Source: Polaromonas sp. (GTDB lineage Bacteria > Pseudomonadota > Gammaproteobacteria > Burkholderiales > Burkholderiaceae_C). From it: a stretch of DNA of 64,000 bases. Both the position numbers and the translations under genes were made by a program. This document shows, piece after piece, positions 63,761 to 64,000 of the stretch. The stretch covers positions 277,639 through 341,638 of the forward strand of contig JAAFIP010000003.1 of the NCBI GenBank assembly GCA_013297865.1, written 5' to 3'. Numbering within the stretch: the first letter of the stretch is position 1; every line of letters begins with the position of its first letter. Below the pieces are notes generated by a model. That model had not been told where the DNA came from and did not search any database. It worked only from the letters and a program-made list of their open reading frames with translations.

Positions 63761-63920
63761 CGTATCCTAACTACATGTACTTAGGTCAATAAGCCAAACA
63801 ACAACCTCCGAACTACACTCAAAAAATTATGTCAAATCTCTTCAAACCGTTTTTTCAAGTTGATTCAAATGCTGGTGACCTGCCCCCAAGATCAGCTACG
63901 CATTGATTCAGAGTCCGGGG

Positions 63921-64000
63921 ATGCAATCGTACTTGATTGCGAGGTTGATGCGCTATGTGCAGCATGCTGCACATAGCGCGCGGCAAACACGGCTGGAGGT
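63921..64000 (+). CDS. Possible gene start running off the window end
   Basis: An open frame from ATG 63921 begins MQSYLIARLMRYVQHAAHSA and continues past base 64000. It has no recognisable motif over 26 residues and passes through the 30-bp palindrome. It may be a real N-terminus or chance. Confidence 0.25.
   Translation, partial: MQSYLIARLMRYVQHAAHSARQTRLE
63950..63979. repeat. Perfect 30-bp palindrome
   Basis: GCGCTATGTGCAGCA is followed at once by its exact reverse complement TGCTGCACATAGCGC. There is no central spacer. It could be a protein-binding site, a cruciform former or a DNA resolution site. Confidence 0.97.

Overview
The window looks like chromosome of a betaproteobacterium of the order Burkholderiales, most probably Comamonadaceae (relatives of Rhodoferax, Polaromonas or Acidovorax). 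The grounds are the high G+C coding style, the gene order yicC-gmk-rpoZ-spoT, the mdh / CoA-ester lyase / acnB cluster facing a GntR regulator and sdhCDABE-gltA, and the style of many proteins. This placement is from recognition, not from a search. No phage, insertion sequence, CRISPR array, rRNA or plasmid function was seen. Two tRNA-Ser genes (UGA and CGA) are present.

Layout. 0-10 kb is housekeeping: hemW, rdgB and rph, a Ser/Thr kinase with a PP2C phosphatase, then yicC, gmk, rpoZ, spoT and an acetyltransferase. 10-12 kb holds a PiT phosphate transporter with its PhoU-like partner. 12-24.5 kb is a TCA block: mdh, a malyl-CoA-lyase-like gene, a small exported protein and acnB on the minus strand; a GntR regulator and a YdeI-like gene, then sdhC, sdhD, sdhA, sdhB, sdhE and gltA on the plus strand. 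24.5-27.7 kb carries an aldose-epimerase-like gene divergent from a dehydratase and dehydrogenase that resemble the Caulobacter oxidative pentose (Weimberg) enzymes XylX and XylB. 28-34 kb has an acyl-CoA synthetase, a DUF427 protein and a four-gene osmoprotectant-type ABC transporter. 34.3-35.3 kb is non-coding and rich in repeats. 35.3-38.6 kb is a PhnCDE-like ABC transporter.

38.9-51.8 kb returns to core genes: egtD, a PHP phosphoesterase, a DMT exporter, yciO, a site-2 protease, trpS, a convergent regulator/kinase pair, serS, a threonine-dehydratase-like enzyme, ispH, fkpB, radC and an Smr protein. 52-59.6 kb is the most accessory-looking part: a large poly-glycine lipoprotein, a seven-helix sensor kinase, a LuxR-type regulator, a PCMH-type flavoprotein and a permuted papain-like hydrolase. 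59.9-64 kb has an orphan amino-acid binding protein, a VOC protein, a GhrA-type reductase with a divergent LysR regulator, a small membrane protein and a perfect 30-bp palindrome near the window end.

The most unusual signal is a dispersed element of about 41 bp. It has a fixed core, CAATAGAATATCGCGGGAGC, then AGCTAT, a variable 7-8 base loop and ATAGCAA. Fourteen copies occur in both orientations. Twelve lie between genes. Two lie inside open reading frames and are translated: one near the C-terminus of the malyl-CoA-lyase-like gene and one at the N-terminus of the threonine-dehydratase-like gene.
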